Of a stretch of DNA of 37,572 bases, positions 26,499 through 35,179 are shown piece after piece. Under the pieces are notes generated by a model, which worked only from the letters and a program-made list of their open reading frames with translations, had not been told where the DNA came from and ran no database searches. Source of the stretch: Candidatus Gallimonas gallistercoris (lineage in GTDB: Bacteria; Bacillota; Clostridia; Christensenellales; Borkfalkiaceae); the NCBI GenBank assembly GCA_019117085.1, contig DXAJ01000076.1, positions 1 to 37,572 on the forward strand, written 5' to 3'. Within the stretch, counting starts at the first letter, position 1, and each line of letters starts with the position of its first letter. Made by a program: the position numbers and the translations under genes.

Positions 26499-28058
26499 AT
26501 GAAATTGCTATTTTCCGACTATCGCAAAAAAGTCAAAGGCTGCTTTTTGGGCAAAAATATCGGCGGCACCCTCGGCGCTCCCTTCGAGTGCTTCCGCGGC
26601 GTTTATGAGATCGACCGCTTCATGCAGGATGTCTCTCAGCCCGTTCCCAACGACGATCTCGATCTGCAGCTCGTGTGGCTTTCCGCCGTCGAGCACGAGG
26701 GGAAGAACCTCGACAGCCATATCCTCGGCGAGTATTGGGAAAACTACGTCTCTGCCGTCATCTCCGAATACGGCACGGGCAAAAACAACTTTCAGATGGG
26801 CATCTGCCCGCCGCTGACGGGCGTCATGCGCAACGAGAACCGCAACAGCAACGGCGCCTGGATCCGCACGGAGATCTGGGCGTGCCTTGCGGCAGGCAAT
26901 CCCGCCCTTGCCGCCAACTATGCTTATTACGACGCCTGCGTCGACCATGCGGAGGAGGGCGTCTTTTCCGCCGTCTTTCTGGCGGCGGTGGAGGCGGCGG
27001 CCTTCTTCGAGCACGATCGGGAAAAACTCATCCCGATCGGGCTTTCCTATATCCCCCAAGACTGCGCCGTCGCGGGCGCGGTGAAGCTCGTTCTGGAACG
27101 TTACGCCGCGGGCGATGACTGGAAGGCGGCGAGAAAGAAGCTGCTCATGACTTATCCCTCCTCTTTCGGTGAGATCGGCGGCGAGTGGAAGGGGACGGCG
27201 CTCGTTCCCGCCTGCCCCGCCTGCCCCGTGCAGGAGCGCGATCCCGACCTTCCCAAGGCGCAGCACGGCTACGATGCGCCCGCCTCCGTCGGCATCGTCC
27301 TCATCGGCTGGCTGTGGGGCGAGGGGGACTTCGGCAGGAGCATCTGCCTTGCCGTCAACTGCGGCGAGGATACCGACTGCACCGCAGGTACGCTGGGCGC
27401 GCTCCTCGGCATCCTCGGCGGGGAGGAGGCGATCCCCTCTGATTGGCGGCAGGCATGCAGCGAGAAGATCGCCATCTGCACGCTGCGCCCCGACCTGCTG
27501 CTCGACGTCCCCGCGACCATCGACGAGCTGTGCGAGCGCGTCGTCCGTCAGTTCCCCGTCGTCTCCTCGCGCGCCTGCCGCATGACGGAGCACGGCTTTG
27601 AGATCGAACCCAACAAAAACCTTTGTTACAGCGAGAGCGAGTTCTATCCCTATCAGCAGGAGGACTGCCGCGAACTTCTTTCGGAACAGGGCAGAACGGC
27701 ACGCTTCCATTTCCGCCCCTATACGGTGAAAGTGACCTTTGAGGACGGCACGGCAAACATCGCGGAAGGGCGGGAGAAGCGCCTCTTTGTCACCGTCTGC
27801 AACCGCCTGTATCTGCCGCAGTTTGTGACCGTTCGTTTGACGGGCCTGCCCGAGGAGTGGCCCGTTGCGGGCGGCAGGGAGCGCTGCCTCGGCCTCGAAC
27901 ACTGGCACGGCAGCCAAAAGGAATGGGGGCAGAGTTTTTCCCTCTCCTTTACGCCGACGGGATTACAGCAGGGGAAATACGTCCTGACGCTGCAGCTCTC
28001 CGCGAACGGCAGAGGGGAGAAAAATCATGTCGATCTGACCTTTCTTTCCGGAGAGTGA
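26499..28058 (+). CDS. ADP-ribosylglycohydrolase-family protein with C-terminal extension
   Basis: KVKGCFLGKNIGGTLGAPFE, NDDLDLQLVW, CGEDTDCTAGTLGALLG; C-terminal ~150 aa extra domain. Confidence 0.82.
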   Translation: MKLLFSDYRKKVKGCFLGKNIGGTLGAPFECFRGVYEIDRFMQDVSQPVPNDDLDLQLVWLSAVEHEGKNLDSHILGEYWENYVSAVISEYGTGKNNFQMGICPPLTGVMRNENRNSNGAWIRTEIWACLAAGNPALAANYAYYDACVDHAEEGVFSAVFLAAVEAAAFFEHDREKLIPIGLSYIPQDCAVAGAVKLVLERYAAGDDWKAARKKLLMTYPSSFGEIGGEWKGTALVPACPACPVQERDPDLPKAQHGYDAPASVGIVLIGWLWGEGDFGRSICLAVNCGEDTDCTAGTLGALLGILGGEEAIPSDWRQACSEKIAICTLRPDLLLDVPATIDELCERVVRQFPVVSSRACRMTEHGFEIEPNKNLCYSESEFYPYQQEDCRELLSEQGRTARFHFRPYTVKVTFEDGTANIAEGREKRLFVTVCNRLYLPQFVTVRLTGLPEEWPVAGGRERCLGLEHWHGSQKEWGQSFSLSFTPTGLQQGKYVLTLQLSANGRGEKNHVDLTFLSGE

Positions 28059-28061
28059 CCC

Positions 28062-28745
28062 ATGAAAGGCAGCGCATTGTTTGAAAACGACGTACCCGCC
28101 CTCGGGCAGATCTCGGACGACGGCCGCGTGCGGATCGTCGGGCGCGAGGGGGCGGATCTGAAGATCGCTTTTTTCGGCAATTCCATCACCCGCCACGGCC
28201 GGGCGGAAGCGCTCGGCTGGCAGGGCGACTGGGGCATGGCGGCTTCCTCCCGCGGGAAGGACTATGTCCACAGGCTCCTTACCTATCTGGAAGAGGACGG
28301 GCGGCGGCCTGCCTGCTGCATCGCCAATCTCTCCGAGTGGGAGCGCACGCGCGATATGCGGCTGCTCGAGGAAGGGTATGCCGCGGCGTTTGCCTTCGGG
28401 GCGGATATCGCCGTCCTGCGCCTCGGGGAGAACGCGCAGCTTCAGGAACACCTTGCGGCGTTCGAACGCTGCTATGTTTCGCTCGCAGAAAAGCTGCAGA
28501 ACGGGGGCGCCAAGGTCGTTCTGACCGACCTTTTCTGGGCGTTCCCGCCCTTTGATAGCTTTGTGCGGGAGCTCGCACGGGAAAGGGGATACGCCTTTGC
28601 TTCCATCAGCGATCTCGGCGCAAAGGAAGAGATGCGGGCGGCGGACCGCTTTGCCCATGCGGGCGTTGCGCTGCATCCCGGAGACCGCGGGATGGAAGAG
28701 ATCGCACGGCGGCTGCATGCCGCGATCGTGGAGGCTCGGTTTTGA
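28062..28745 (+). CDS. SGNH/GDSL-type hydrolase
   Basis: KIAFFGNSITRHGRAEALGW block I; HAGVALHPGDRGMEEIA terminal D-x-x-H-like block. Confidence 0.75.
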   Translation: MKGSALFENDVPALGQISDDGRVRIVGREGADLKIAFFGNSITRHGRAEALGWQGDWGMAASSRGKDYVHRLLTYLEEDGRRPACCIANLSEWERTRDMRLLEEGYAAAFAFGADIAVLRLGENAQLQEHLAAFERCYVSLAEKLQNGGAKVVLTDLFWAFPPFDSFVRELARERGYAFASISDLGAKEEMRAADRFAHAGVALHPGDRGMEEIARRLHAAIVEARF

Positions 28746-28746
28746 T

Positions 28747-30765
28747 ATGGAGAACAAGATGAACAAATTGACCGCAAAGGACCTGACCGCGCAGGAGAAG
28801 CTTCGTCTGCTGCTCGGCGTCGGGGCATGGGATCTATATGATGCGGAGGGAAAGCTCCCCCGCTTTACGATGTCGGACGGACCCGTCGGGCTGCGGCGGG
28901 TGCTCTCCGTGCGGGAGGACGGCAGCGAGGAGATGAAGCCTTCCGTGGCGTATCCCGCTATTGCCGTTCTGGCAAACACCTGGGACCGCGCGCTCGCGCG
29001 AAAGATGGGCGAGGCGCTTGCAAGCGACTGCCTGGAAAACGGCGTCGACCTCTTGCTGGCGCCCGGGGTGAACATCAAGCGCGACCCGCGCAACGGGCGC
29101 AACTTCGAGTATTTTTCGGAAGACCCTTATCTCGCGGGCGTCATGGCGCGGGAATATGTGGACGGTTTGCAGCAAAGCGGCGTGGGGGCGTGCGTCAAGC
29201 ACTTCTGCGCCAACAATCTGGAGTATGACCGGTTCGAGCAGTCGAGCGAAGTGGACGAACGGACGCTGTACGAGATCTATTATAAGCCCTTTTCTATCGT
29301 CTGCGAAGCAAAGCCCGTCTCCCTGATGTGTTCCTATAACCGCGTCAACGGGCAATATGCCGCAGAAAACAAGCGCGGGTTTGCGGCTTTGCGCGGCGAG
29401 CTCGGCTTTGACGGGGCGATCTTCTCCGACTGGGAGGCGGTGCACGACCGCACAAGGTCTGCCAAGGCGGGGCTGGATATCGAGATGCCTTTCAACGAGG
29501 CGCACTTCGGGCAGCTTGTAAAGGACTATGAAAGCGGCGTTCTGTCGGACGAAGAGCTCGATGCCTGCGCGCAGCGGGTGATCGACCTCATCTACCGCTG
29601 CAAGGAGATGCACGAAGGGAAGAGGGCGCCCCTTACGGTGGAAGAGCGGCTCTCTGTGGCGGAAAAGATCGAACGCGAGGGCGCCGTGCTCCTCAAAAAC
29701 GAGGGCATCCTCCCTCTGAAGAAGGGGACGCGGGCAGCCGTTGCGGGCTGTTATGCCAAGGCGGAGCCGACGTCGCTCGTCTTCGGCGGCGGCAGCGCGC
29801 GCATGGTGTGGCTGGGGCAGCCCTTCGACCTAGCGGCGCTTCTTTCCGAGCGTCTGGGGGAACAGACTGTCTACGAGCGCGCCTTCCTCCCCAAAGTTGC
29901 CATCGGCAACGCGGCGCTCGGCATTCCCGCACGGGCGGTCGAGAACGCGGCGCTCGCCGACGTCAGTATCGTCTGCGCGGGGACGGGCGCCGATCTGGAA
30001 TATGAGAGCGGGGACCGCGAGAGCATCCGCCTGCCCGAAGTGCAGGAGCGCGCCATCGTCGATATCGCCAAAGCCAATCCCGAGACCGTCGTCGTGCTCT
30101 TTGCGGGCAGCGCGGTCGACGTGAGCGCGTGGGAGCCCTATGTGAAGGGCATCCTGCTGGCAGGATTCTGCGGCGAGCGCGGCGGCGCGGCCGTTGCCGA
30201 TCTCTTGTGCGGGCTCGCCTGCCCGAGCGGCCGCCTTGCGGAGACCTTCCCCTGCGCGCTGGAGGACGTCCCCGCGGCCAACACCTTCCGCAACGCCAAC
30301 GTGACGCGCTATTCGGAGGGGCTGGATGTGGGCTACCGCTATTTTGTGGGCGCGGGAAAGCCCGTCCGCTATCCTTTCGGCTTCGGACTGAGCTATGCGG
30401 TGTTTGAATATTCCGGCCTGCGGGTGCAGACGGACGGCGATACGCTGGAACTTTCTTATCTTGTCAGAAACACGTCGCAGACGGACGGGAAAGAGGTCAG
30501 TCAGGTGTACGTCCGCCCGATCGCGGCGAAGGTCTATCGCCCCGAGCGCGAACTCAAGGGCTGGTCGAAGGATGAAGTCGCCGCAGGCGGACAGGTGCGG
30601 GTCACGGTGCGCCTTGGGCGGGATGCCTTCTCCTATTGGTCGGCGGCGGAGGCGCGTGAACGGGTGGATGACGGCGTTTACGAAGTGATCGTCGGCAAAA
30701 ACTGCACGGATGCTCGCCTCAGGTGCAAGGTGTGCATCCGCGGCGGAAACATCGTTCTGCCATGA
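28747..30765 (+). CDS. Glycoside hydrolase family 3 (beta-glucosidase-like)
   Basis: TMSDGPVGLR, GPGVNIKRDPRNGRNFEYFSEDP-like LAPGVNIKRDPRNGRNFEYFSEDP, KHFCANN, FDGAIFSDWEAV (nucleophile), fibronectin-like C-terminus. Start may be 28747 or 28759; the ORF track's 28552 overlaps the SGNH gene. Confidence 0.93.
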   Translation: MENKMNKLTAKDLTAQEKLRLLLGVGAWDLYDAEGKLPRFTMSDGPVGLRRVLSVREDGSEEMKPSVAYPAIAVLANTWDRALARKMGEALASDCLENGVDLLLAPGVNIKRDPRNGRNFEYFSEDPYLAGVMAREYVDGLQQSGVGACVKHFCANNLEYDRFEQSSEVDERTLYEIYYKPFSIVCEAKPVSLMCSYNRVNGQYAAENKRGFAALRGELGFDGAIFSDWEAVHDRTRSAKAGLDIEMPFNEAHFGQLVKDYESGVLSDEELDACAQRVIDLIYRCKEMHEGKRAPLTVEERLSVAEKIEREGAVLLKNEGILPLKKGTRAAVAGCYAKAEPTSLVFGGGSARMVWLGQPFDLAALLSERLGEQTVYERAFLPKVAIGNAALGIPARAVENAALADVSIVCAGTGADLEYESGDRESIRLPEVQERAIVDIAKANPETVVVLFAGSAVDVSAWEPYVKGILLAGFCGERGGAAVADLLCGLACPSGRLAETFPCALEDVPAANTFRNANVTRYSEGLDVGYRYFVGAGKPVRYPFGFGLSYAVFEYSGLRVQTDGDTLELSYLVRNTSQTDGKEVSQVYVRPIAAKVYRPERELKGWSKDEVAAGGQVRVTVRLGRDAFSYWSAAEARERVDDGVYEVIVGKNCTDARLRCKVCIRGGNIVLP

Positions 30766-30781
30766 GAAAGGAGGGACTGTC

Positions 30782-31615
30782 ATGAAGTTAAAGATCCTTG
30801 GTTCGGGCGGCGGAGAGGGCTATCCCGCACTCTTTTGCAGCTGCACGCACTGCACGGCGGCGCGGAAGGCGGGCGGAAGATCGCTGCGCACGCTGTCGCA
30901 GTCGCTCATCGATGATGAATTGCTCATCGATCTGCCTGCCGATACGCATATGCACTGCCTGCAGCACGGCATCGACCTCGGCAGCATCGCGCATCTTTTC
31001 ATCACGCACACGCACGGCGATCACTATGTACCCAATCTCCTCGATTCGCGCGGTACGGACTTCGCACCCGTCATGCGCGAAAAACAGCTCCACATCTACG
31101 GCAACGCCGATGTGAAGCGCTGCTATGACGGGGTGGCGCAGTTCTTCCCCGTGCGGCGGGAGATCCGCGAAAATATCCTCTTTCACGAACTGACGCCCGG
31201 GGTGACGCTGACGATCGGCAAGTATCTCATCACGCCTATCCGCGCCTATCACGCGCTCGATCAGGTGGCGCTCAATTACATCATCGACGACGGCAAGTCC
31301 GCCCTCTTGTATCTGGTGGACAGCGGCTTTCCGAAGGAAGAGACGTGGGAATTTCTGAAGGCATATCCTTCGGCCTTCTCCTGTGTGGTGATGGACGGGA
31401 CGATGGGCGTCAATTATTACGAATGCCACATGAACTTTCAGGAGAACATCGTCCTCCGCGAGCGGCTGCTTGCGATGGGCAAGGCAGGGGAACACACGAG
31501 GTTTCTGACTGCGCATATCACGCACAATCATGCGGGGCTTCACGAGGAGATCGAGGCGTATTTCCGCGGGACGGGCGTCGAACCCTCTTACGACGGGATG
31601 GAATTGGAATTCTGA
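30782..31615 (+). CDS. MBL-fold metallo-hydrolase
   Basis: LGSGGGEGYPALFCSCTHC, FITHTHGDHYVPNL (HxHxDH), strong RBS GAAAGGAGGG. Confidence 0.88.
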   Translation: MKLKILGSGGGEGYPALFCSCTHCTAARKAGGRSLRTLSQSLIDDELLIDLPADTHMHCLQHGIDLGSIAHLFITHTHGDHYVPNLLDSRGTDFAPVMREKQLHIYGNADVKRCYDGVAQFFPVRREIRENILFHELTPGVTLTIGKYLITPIRAYHALDQVALNYIIDDGKSALLYLVDSGFPKEETWEFLKAYPSAFSCVVMDGTMGVNYYECHMNFQENIVLRERLLAMGKAGEHTRFLTAHITHNHAGLHEEIEAYFRGTGVEPSYDGMELEF

Positions 31616-31636
31616 AGCGGAAAGGAGCAAAAGAAA

Positions 31637-33040
31637 ATGCAAAAGATCAGGTTTGGAACGGGCGGATTCCGCGGCGTGATCGGGCAGGAATTTACCGTAG
31701 AGGCGGTGCAGCGCATCGCGCAGGGGCTTTCCGACATGATGAAGGCGGAGGGGGCGGCGGGTCCCGTGCCCATCGGGTTCGATAACCGCTTTTTATCCGA
31801 CCTCTTCGCCCGCCGGATGGCGGAAGTGCTGGCGGGGAACGGGATCGTCTGCCTGCTGTATGAAAGCCCCGTGCCCACGCCCATGGTCATGTGCGCCGTG
31901 CGCGACGAAGGCTGTGCGTACGGGGTCATGATCACGGCGAGCCACAACCCTTACCGCTATAACGGCGCCAAGCTGTTCGTGAAGGGCGGCGCGGATGCCG
32001 ACGTTGCGGTGACGCAGCGGCTGGAGCAGTTCACGGAGGCTGTGCGGGAAGTGCGCGCGCTGCCTGAAGATCAGCCCTCCCCGCTCATCCTCAAGTACGA
32101 CAACTTAGCGGCATATACCGCGCATATCACGGACTTTCTCGATGCGTTCATCGCCGATAATCATCTGCGCCTTCTGTTCGATAACCTCTTCGGCGTGGCT
32201 GTGGTGGGGCTGAAGCCGCTGTTCGACCGCTTCCGCATCGAACACTATACCATCCTGCATGCAGAGCGGGATGCGCTGTTCGGGATGCGGCTGCCCAACC
32301 CCACGCAGCAGATGCTCGAGCCGCTGAAGGAGGAGGTGCTGCGCGGAAAGTACGACTATGCGATGGCGACGGACAGTGACGGAGACCGCCTCGGCATCCT
32401 CGATGAACAGTGCAATTATGTGAGCAGCAACGATATCCTCGCCTGCCTTTATTACTATCTCGTGAAATACCGCGGGATGCGCGGGGACGCCGTCAAGAAC
32501 ATCGCGACTTCCGTCCTTCTGGACCGTCTTGCCGAAAAGCTGGGCTTTGCCTGCCATACGGTGGACGTGGGGTTCAAGAACATCTCCGCCAAGATGCGGG
32601 AGACGGATGCGCTCATCGGCGGGGAATCGAGCGGAGGGCTGACCTGCCGCGGGTATCTTTCGGGCAAGGACAGCACGTTCTCGGGTGCGCTTTTCTTAGA
32701 GATGCGCATCAAGATGGGCAAGCCTGTATCCGGGATCGTGCGGGAAGTGCATGACTTTTGCGGCTATCACAGCGCATGCGCGGAGGCGGAGCTGCATCTG
32801 CCCGCTCTGCCGGATGCCTCCCGGTTTGCCCGCCTTCAGCCGGCATTCGGCAGGGAGACGGTGCGCTTCGAGCAGCTCAACAACAACTTCAAATGGCACT
32901 TTTCGGGTGACTGCTGGGGGCTTCTTCGCCTCTCGGGAACGGAGCCCGTCGTGCGGGTGTTCACGGAGGCGGAAACGGAAGCGGAAGCGCTGCGCCTTCT
33001 GGACGTCCTGAAGACGGCGGTCTCGGGCGGCATGGCCTGA
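31637..33040 (+). CDS. Phosphoglucomutase/phosphomannomutase family protein
   Basis: RFGTGGFRGVIGQEF, ITASHNPYRYNGAK, DSDGDRLGI, GGESSGGL, LSGTEPVVRVFTEA. Confidence 0.95.
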   Translation: MQKIRFGTGGFRGVIGQEFTVEAVQRIAQGLSDMMKAEGAAGPVPIGFDNRFLSDLFARRMAEVLAGNGIVCLLYESPVPTPMVMCAVRDEGCAYGVMITASHNPYRYNGAKLFVKGGADADVAVTQRLEQFTEAVREVRALPEDQPSPLILKYDNLAAYTAHITDFLDAFIADNHLRLLFDNLFGVAVVGLKPLFDRFRIEHYTILHAERDALFGMRLPNPTQQMLEPLKEEVLRGKYDYAMATDSDGDRLGILDEQCNYVSSNDILACLYYYLVKYRGMRGDAVKNIATSVLLDRLAEKLGFACHTVDVGFKNISAKMRETDALIGGESSGGLTCRGYLSGKDSTFSGALFLEMRIKMGKPVSGIVREVHDFCGYHSACAEAELHLPALPDASRFARLQPAFGRETVRFEQLNNNFKWHFSGDCWGLLRLSGTEPVVRVFTEAETEAEALRLLDVLKTAVSGGMA

Positions 33041-33053
33041 ACGGACGGAGAAC

Positions 33054-33710
33054 ATGGACTTATTCGCTCAATCAAAGTATCTTATCAATATCCTGCTTGC
33101 GGTCCTTCTTGGCTTTGCCATCGGGTATGAACGCAAGCTGCGCTATAAAGAGGCGGGCATCCGCACGCACACCATCGTGTGCGCGGGGTCGGCGCTCATC
33201 ATGGTCGTCTCCAAGTACGGGTTTGCGGACATCATGGAGTACGACGCCTCCCGCGTGGCGGCGCAGATCGTCTCGGGCATCGGCTTTCTGGGCGCAGGCA
33301 TCATCATCTACCGCAAGCACGAGATCCACGGCCTCACGACGGCTGCGGGCGTGTGGGCGACGGCGGGCGTCGGGATGGCGGCGGGCGCGGGGCTGTACGT
33401 CGTCGCGGCGGGCGCCACGGTCATTCTCATCGGGGTGCAGTGCATCTTTCACATCAAATGCAGGTTCTTCCAGACGAAGAAATACTTCCAGGTCAAGATC
33501 TGCTTTACGAGCGGCGGCACCGAGAATGATGTCATCAAGGAGCTTTTTCAGACGGATCGCTTCAACCGTCTCGTCATTGAGCGGAAAGGGGGCGAGACCG
33601 TCTATCACGCGACGCTCAACACGGATAAGGAATATTCCTCGCAGCGGCTCTCCGCCATTCTGGCAGAGCATCCCTTTATCCGTTCCATCGAACGCTGCGA
33701 CGAGGATTAA
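33054..33710 (+). CDS. MgtC/SapB family membrane protein
   Basis: LLAVLLGFAIGYERKLRYKEAGIRTHTIVCAGSALIMVVS, RVAAQIVSGIGFLGAGIIIY. Confidence 0.93.
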   Translation: MDLFAQSKYLINILLAVLLGFAIGYERKLRYKEAGIRTHTIVCAGSALIMVVSKYGFADIMEYDASRVAAQIVSGIGFLGAGIIIYRKHEIHGLTTAAGVWATAGVGMAAGAGLYVVAAGATVILIGVQCIFHIKCRFFQTKKYFQVKICFTSGGTENDVIKELFQTDRFNRLVIERKGGETVYHATLNTDKEYSSQRLSAILAEHPFIRSIERCDED

Positions 33711-33715
33711 ACGAT

Positions 33716-34438
33716 ATGAAGATCATCATAGCGGACGATTATCAGGAACTGTCGCGGCGGGCTTCCGACCTGCTTTTGGAAGTGGTGAAGCGGGATCCCT
33801 ATGCCGTTTTGGGCCTGGCAACGGGCACAACGCCTTTAGGCGCCTACGAGCACATGATCGAAAATCATAAAAAGAACGGCACGAGTTATCTCCACGTCCG
33901 CACCGTCAATCTGGACGAATATAAAGGACTGCCCGCTTCGCATCCTCAGAGTTATGCCTGTTTTATGCGGCACAACCTGTTTGACGGGCTGGATATCGAT
34001 CTTGAAAACACCTATATCGAAAACGGGATGGCTGCAGAAGAAGAGGAGGAGTGCGCGCGGTACGATAAGCTGCTCCGCTCTCTCCCGCGCGACGTCCAGC
34101 TTTTGGGGTTGGGCAGCAACGGGCATATCGCCTTCAACGAGCCGGGAACGCCGTTCGACAGCGGCACGCACGTTGTGACGCTCGCCGAAAGTACGGTGAG
34201 GGATAACGCCCGCCTCTTTGCGGGCATCGATGAAGTGCCGAGAAAGGCATTTACGATGGGCATCCGGCAGATTATGCAGGCAAGGCGCGTCCTCATTCTG
34301 GCAAGCGGCGCAAACAAGGCGGATGCCGTCTTTTGCATGGCAAAGGGTCCCGTGACGGAGGATGTGCCTGCCTCTGTTTTGCGGCTCCATCCCGACTGCA
34401 CGCTGATCGTCGACCGCGCGGCCGCTGCCAAATTGTGA
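33716..34438 (+). CDS. nagB: Glucosamine-6-phosphate deaminase
   Basis: LGLATGTTPLGAYEHMI, VNLDEYKGLPASHPQSYACFM, LGLGSNGHIAFNEPGTPFDS. Confidence 0.95.
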   Translation: MKIIIADDYQELSRRASDLLLEVVKRDPYAVLGLATGTTPLGAYEHMIENHKKNGTSYLHVRTVNLDEYKGLPASHPQSYACFMRHNLFDGLDIDLENTYIENGMAAEEEEECARYDKLLRSLPRDVQLLGLGSNGHIAFNEPGTPFDSGTHVVTLAESTVRDNARLFAGIDEVPRKAFTMGIRQIMQARRVLILASGANKADAVFCMAKGPVTEDVPASVLRLHPDCTLIVDRAAAAKL

Positions 34439-34513
34439 CCGCATTCTTCGGCCGAGCGATCGTACCGAGGGAAGATGCGGGAGCTCATTTCGGAGTATCG
34501 CGCCAATCGGGTA

Positions 34514-34545
34514 AGGGCCGCCGAATCTCTTCGGCGGTCCTTCTT
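34514..34545 (+). terminator. Intrinsic terminator after nagB
   Basis: GGCCGCCGAA TCTC TTCGGCGGTCC TTCTTT. Confidence 0.7.
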
Positions 34546-34568
34546 TGCGGCATTTTCGGGTATTTCAT

Positions 34569-34612
34569 CCGCTCCCGCGTACAGGCGCCACATACAAAAA
34601 TTGAGCAGACAG
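34569..34612 (+). repeat. Direct repeat copy 1 (CCGCTCCCGCGTACaGGCGCCA..ACAAAAATTGAGCAG)
   Basis: Recurs at 34705-34746. Confidence 0.85.
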
Positions 34613-34704
34613 GGGCGAAACCCTGCGACGGGAATCAACCGACACCCCTGAAGGGGTCCCCTCGGTTGGGCTTCGGCGTAAACGCCTCGCGCGAACCGAT
34701 GGGT

Positions 34705-34746
34705 CCGCTCCCGCGTACGGGCGCCAAAACAAAAATTGAGCAGGCA
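34705..34746 (+). repeat. Direct repeat copy 2
   Basis: CCGCTCCCGCGTACGGGCGCCAAAACAAAAATTGAGCAGGCA. Confidence 0.85.
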
Positions 34747-34763
34747 TAAGCCTGCTCAATTTA
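34733..34763 (-). terminator. Intrinsic terminator for the minus-strand tRNA operon
   Basis: AAATTGAGCAGGC ATAA GCCTGCTCAATTT perfect stem, followed on the minus strand by a T-rich tract. Confidence 0.85.
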
Positions 34764-34766
34764 TTG

Positions 34767-34841
34767 TGGTGACCCGTACGGGAATCGAACCCATGTTACC
34801 ACCGTGAAAGGGTGATGTCTTAACCGCTTGACCAACGGGCC
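34767..34841 (-). tRNA. tRNA-Glu (TTC)
   Basis: Minus strand GGCCCGTTGGTCAAGCGGTTAAGACATCACCCTTTCACGGTGGTAACATGGGTTCGATTCCCGTACGGGTCACCA. Confidence 0.95.
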
Positions 34842-34875
34842 TTTATGAAAAACCGGCTCTGCCGAGTTTTTGCTT

Positions 34876-34952
34876 TGGTAGCGATGAGTGGAGTCGAACC
34901 GCTGACCTATCGGGTATGAACCGATCGCTCTAACCAACTAAGCTACATCGCC
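34876..34952 (-). tRNA. tRNA-Met (CAT, elongator type)
   Basis: Minus strand GGCGATGTAGCTTAGTTGGTTAGAGCGATCGGTTCATACCCGATAGGTCAGCGGTTCGACTCCACTCATCGCTACCA. Confidence 0.92.
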
Positions 34953-34957
34953 ATAAA

Positions 34958-35034
34958 TGGTTGCGGGGGCAAGATTCGAACTTGCGGCCTTCGGGTTATG
35001 AGCCCGACGAGCTACCTGGCTGCTCCACCCCGCG
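34958..35034 (-). tRNA. tRNA-fMet (CAT, initiator)
   Basis: Minus strand CGCGGGGTGGAGCAGCCAGGTAGCTCGTCGGGCTCATAACCCGAAGGCCGCAAGTTCGAATCTTGCCCCCGCAACCA; unpaired C1 and the GGG-CAT-CCC anticodon stem are initiator hallmarks. Confidence 0.95.
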
Positions 35035-35144
35035 ATGTCCTATCCGTCACGCGAATAGCTTTTATATTCTAAACGAAGAACGTGCTTTTGTCAACCCTTT
35101 TTCGCCAAATTTCCGAAATTATTTTTTTAATTTCTCCGCGTCCG

Positions 35145-35173
35145 TTGCATTTTGCCGCCGTTCATGCTATACT
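35145..35173 (+). promoter_or_regulatory. Promoter placing the expected +1 on the A of the tilS ATG
   Basis: TTGCAT (35145-35150), 17-bp spacer, TATACT (35168-35173); ATG at 35180. Confidence 0.7.
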
Positions 35174-35179
35174 CTTTTC

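Noticed and set aside
28552-28746. N-terminal extension of the GH3 ORF
   Set aside because: Overlaps the SGNH hydrolase gene out of frame; GH3 homology begins after ATG 28747/28759.
34961-35179. N-terminal extension of tilS in the ORF track
   Set aside because: Overlaps tRNA-fMet and the tilS promoter; real start is ATG 35180 just before the PP-loop.
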